Shown: positions 63,312-64,000 of the stretch, piece after piece
Layout: the number at the start of each line of letters is the position of its first letter
Position numbering within the stretch: the stretch's first letter is position 1
Source of the DNA: Brassica napus
Taxonomy: Eukaryota; Streptophyta; Magnoliopsida; Brassicales; Brassicaceae
NCBI RefSeq assembly: GCF_020379485.1
Contig: NC_063450.1
Location: 44,234,681-44,298,680, forward strand
Direction: 5' to 3'
Length of the DNA: 64,000 nt
Translations under genes and position numbers: made by a program
Notes under the pieces: model-generated
Databases searched by the model: none
What the model was told of the DNA's origin: nothing
Seen by the model: only the letters and a program-made list of their open reading frames with translations

Positions 63312-64000
63312 TTAAATGGGTATGTCTTCAATGAACAAGGAGACGATGTGCTCTTTCAGGAACTCAGGGTGGGTGTAACAATCTTGGTACCGATAGAATA
63401 CATCGATGACACGGGATAGGTTAAAAATTCGCATCAAAAGAGGGAAAGGACATGAATGAGGCCTCATTAGCTCTTGGTTCATGTCTTTCCATGCATCAGA
63501 AAGCATGATGTTTATTCCTTCCACTGCTTGTTCCTTGGAAACACCAAATTGCTTCATATAGCAGTCAATAGCCGTTGCTACATGCTCCCTTTTTCGTTCA
63601 AACTGCAAACCATAATATATTTGTCAAATGTATTCAATTAATAAACATGTATATACAGTTAGGACTATACAAGCTCGTTGATTCTGAAATTGACTTAAAT
63701 TTATGTACACTAGTAGAAAGCAACATTCGTTTGAATTTTTTTAAAAAATACTTTATTAGTATAAATATATTTTTCTAAAGAGAAAAGAAATATCGGATTT
63801 TGAGAATAGTATAAATACATATGTAAGGATTGTAAACTTATCATTCACATAATTAATATACAAACCTTAAACATGTATTTGATTCGATTGGTTTTGCTTC
63901 ATTTGCTTCCTTATAACTTAATTCGCGTTTGGTCATTGACAAAATTCAAATAATAAAATATTACTCTCACCTCGTAGGTAGAAATGTCATCTGTGAATCG
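63312..64000 (-). CDS. TPS21: Terpene synthase, C-terminal exons (TPS21/At5g23960 type), partial
   Basis: The last exon is complement 63312-63602 and the one before it begins at 63971 and runs off the window edge. The 368-base intron has GT/AG borders in phase 0. The joined protein reads RFTDDISTYE then FERKREHVATAIDCYMKQFG, the conserved NSE/DTE-side helices of plant terpene synthases, and ends HPEFLKEHIVSLFIEDIPI. Short C-terminal endings in IPI are typical of TPS-a sesquiterpene synthases. Its place after the DUF819 gene fits TPS21, the (E)-beta-caryophyllene synthase of Arabidopsis, but product specificity cannot be read from this part. The N-terminal domain and the DDxxD motif are outside the window. 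Confidence 0.88.

Overview
This window is plant nuclear DNA, almost certainly from a Brassica-type crucifer. Genes are intron-rich, intergenic DNA is AT-rich, transposable elements are abundant, and the proteins closely resemble Arabidopsis proteins. From memory (no search was possible) the host genes match, in one continuous descending series, the Arabidopsis chromosome 5 block At5g24090 to At5g23960: acidic class III chitinase, G-type lectin receptor kinase, peroxidase 61, the At3g49140/At5g24060-type plastid protein, a DUF295 F-box gene, the anion channel SLAH3, the plastid division protein MinD1, a CrRLK1L kinase, a DUF819 membrane protein and terpene synthase TPS21. Nine of these are complete once introns are joined; I give exon coordinates for each. 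The F-box gene is broken, and TPS21 runs off the right edge.

Layout. 1-5.4 kb: the last exon of an unrecognised gene, a shortened YGGT/YlmG-like ORF and the chitinase. 5.4-9.9 kb: a Helitron-like element with a clear 3' hairpin and CTAG end. 11-21.6 kb: an intact lectin receptor kinase followed by a damaged, 5'-truncated tandem copy, with duplicated downstream sequence showing a third trace of the repeat. 23.6-32.2 kb: peroxidase, the plastid-type gene and a shattered F-box gene. 33.9-41.0 kb: a CACTA (En/Spm) transposon whose tnp2-type transposase is dead but whose second gene is intact. 42.4-48.7 kb: SLAH3, whose probable 5' UTR intron carries a 1.7 kb non-autonomous CACTA with a perfect 3-bp target duplication. 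49.5-53.4 kb: MinD1 and the CrRLK1L kinase on the minus strand. 54.1-58.6 kb: a complete but decayed Copia retrotransposon with 142-bp LTRs and 5-bp target duplications. 58.8-64 kb: a Harbinger-like MITE, the DUF819 gene, a hAT-like repeat and the end of the terpene synthase gene.

The host genes are not an operon or pathway. They are neighbours by descent and act in defence (chitinase, peroxidase-like protein, receptor kinase, terpene synthase), stomatal or root anion transport (SLAH3) and plastid biology (MinD1, DUF819, At3g49140-type). I see no convincing undescribed molecular system. The strongest oddities are the peroxidase without its distal histidine, the chitinase with an Asn in its catalytic motif, the CACTA element with a third internal repeat cluster, the transposon in the SLAH3 leader intron, and the three-step history of the kinase tandem array.
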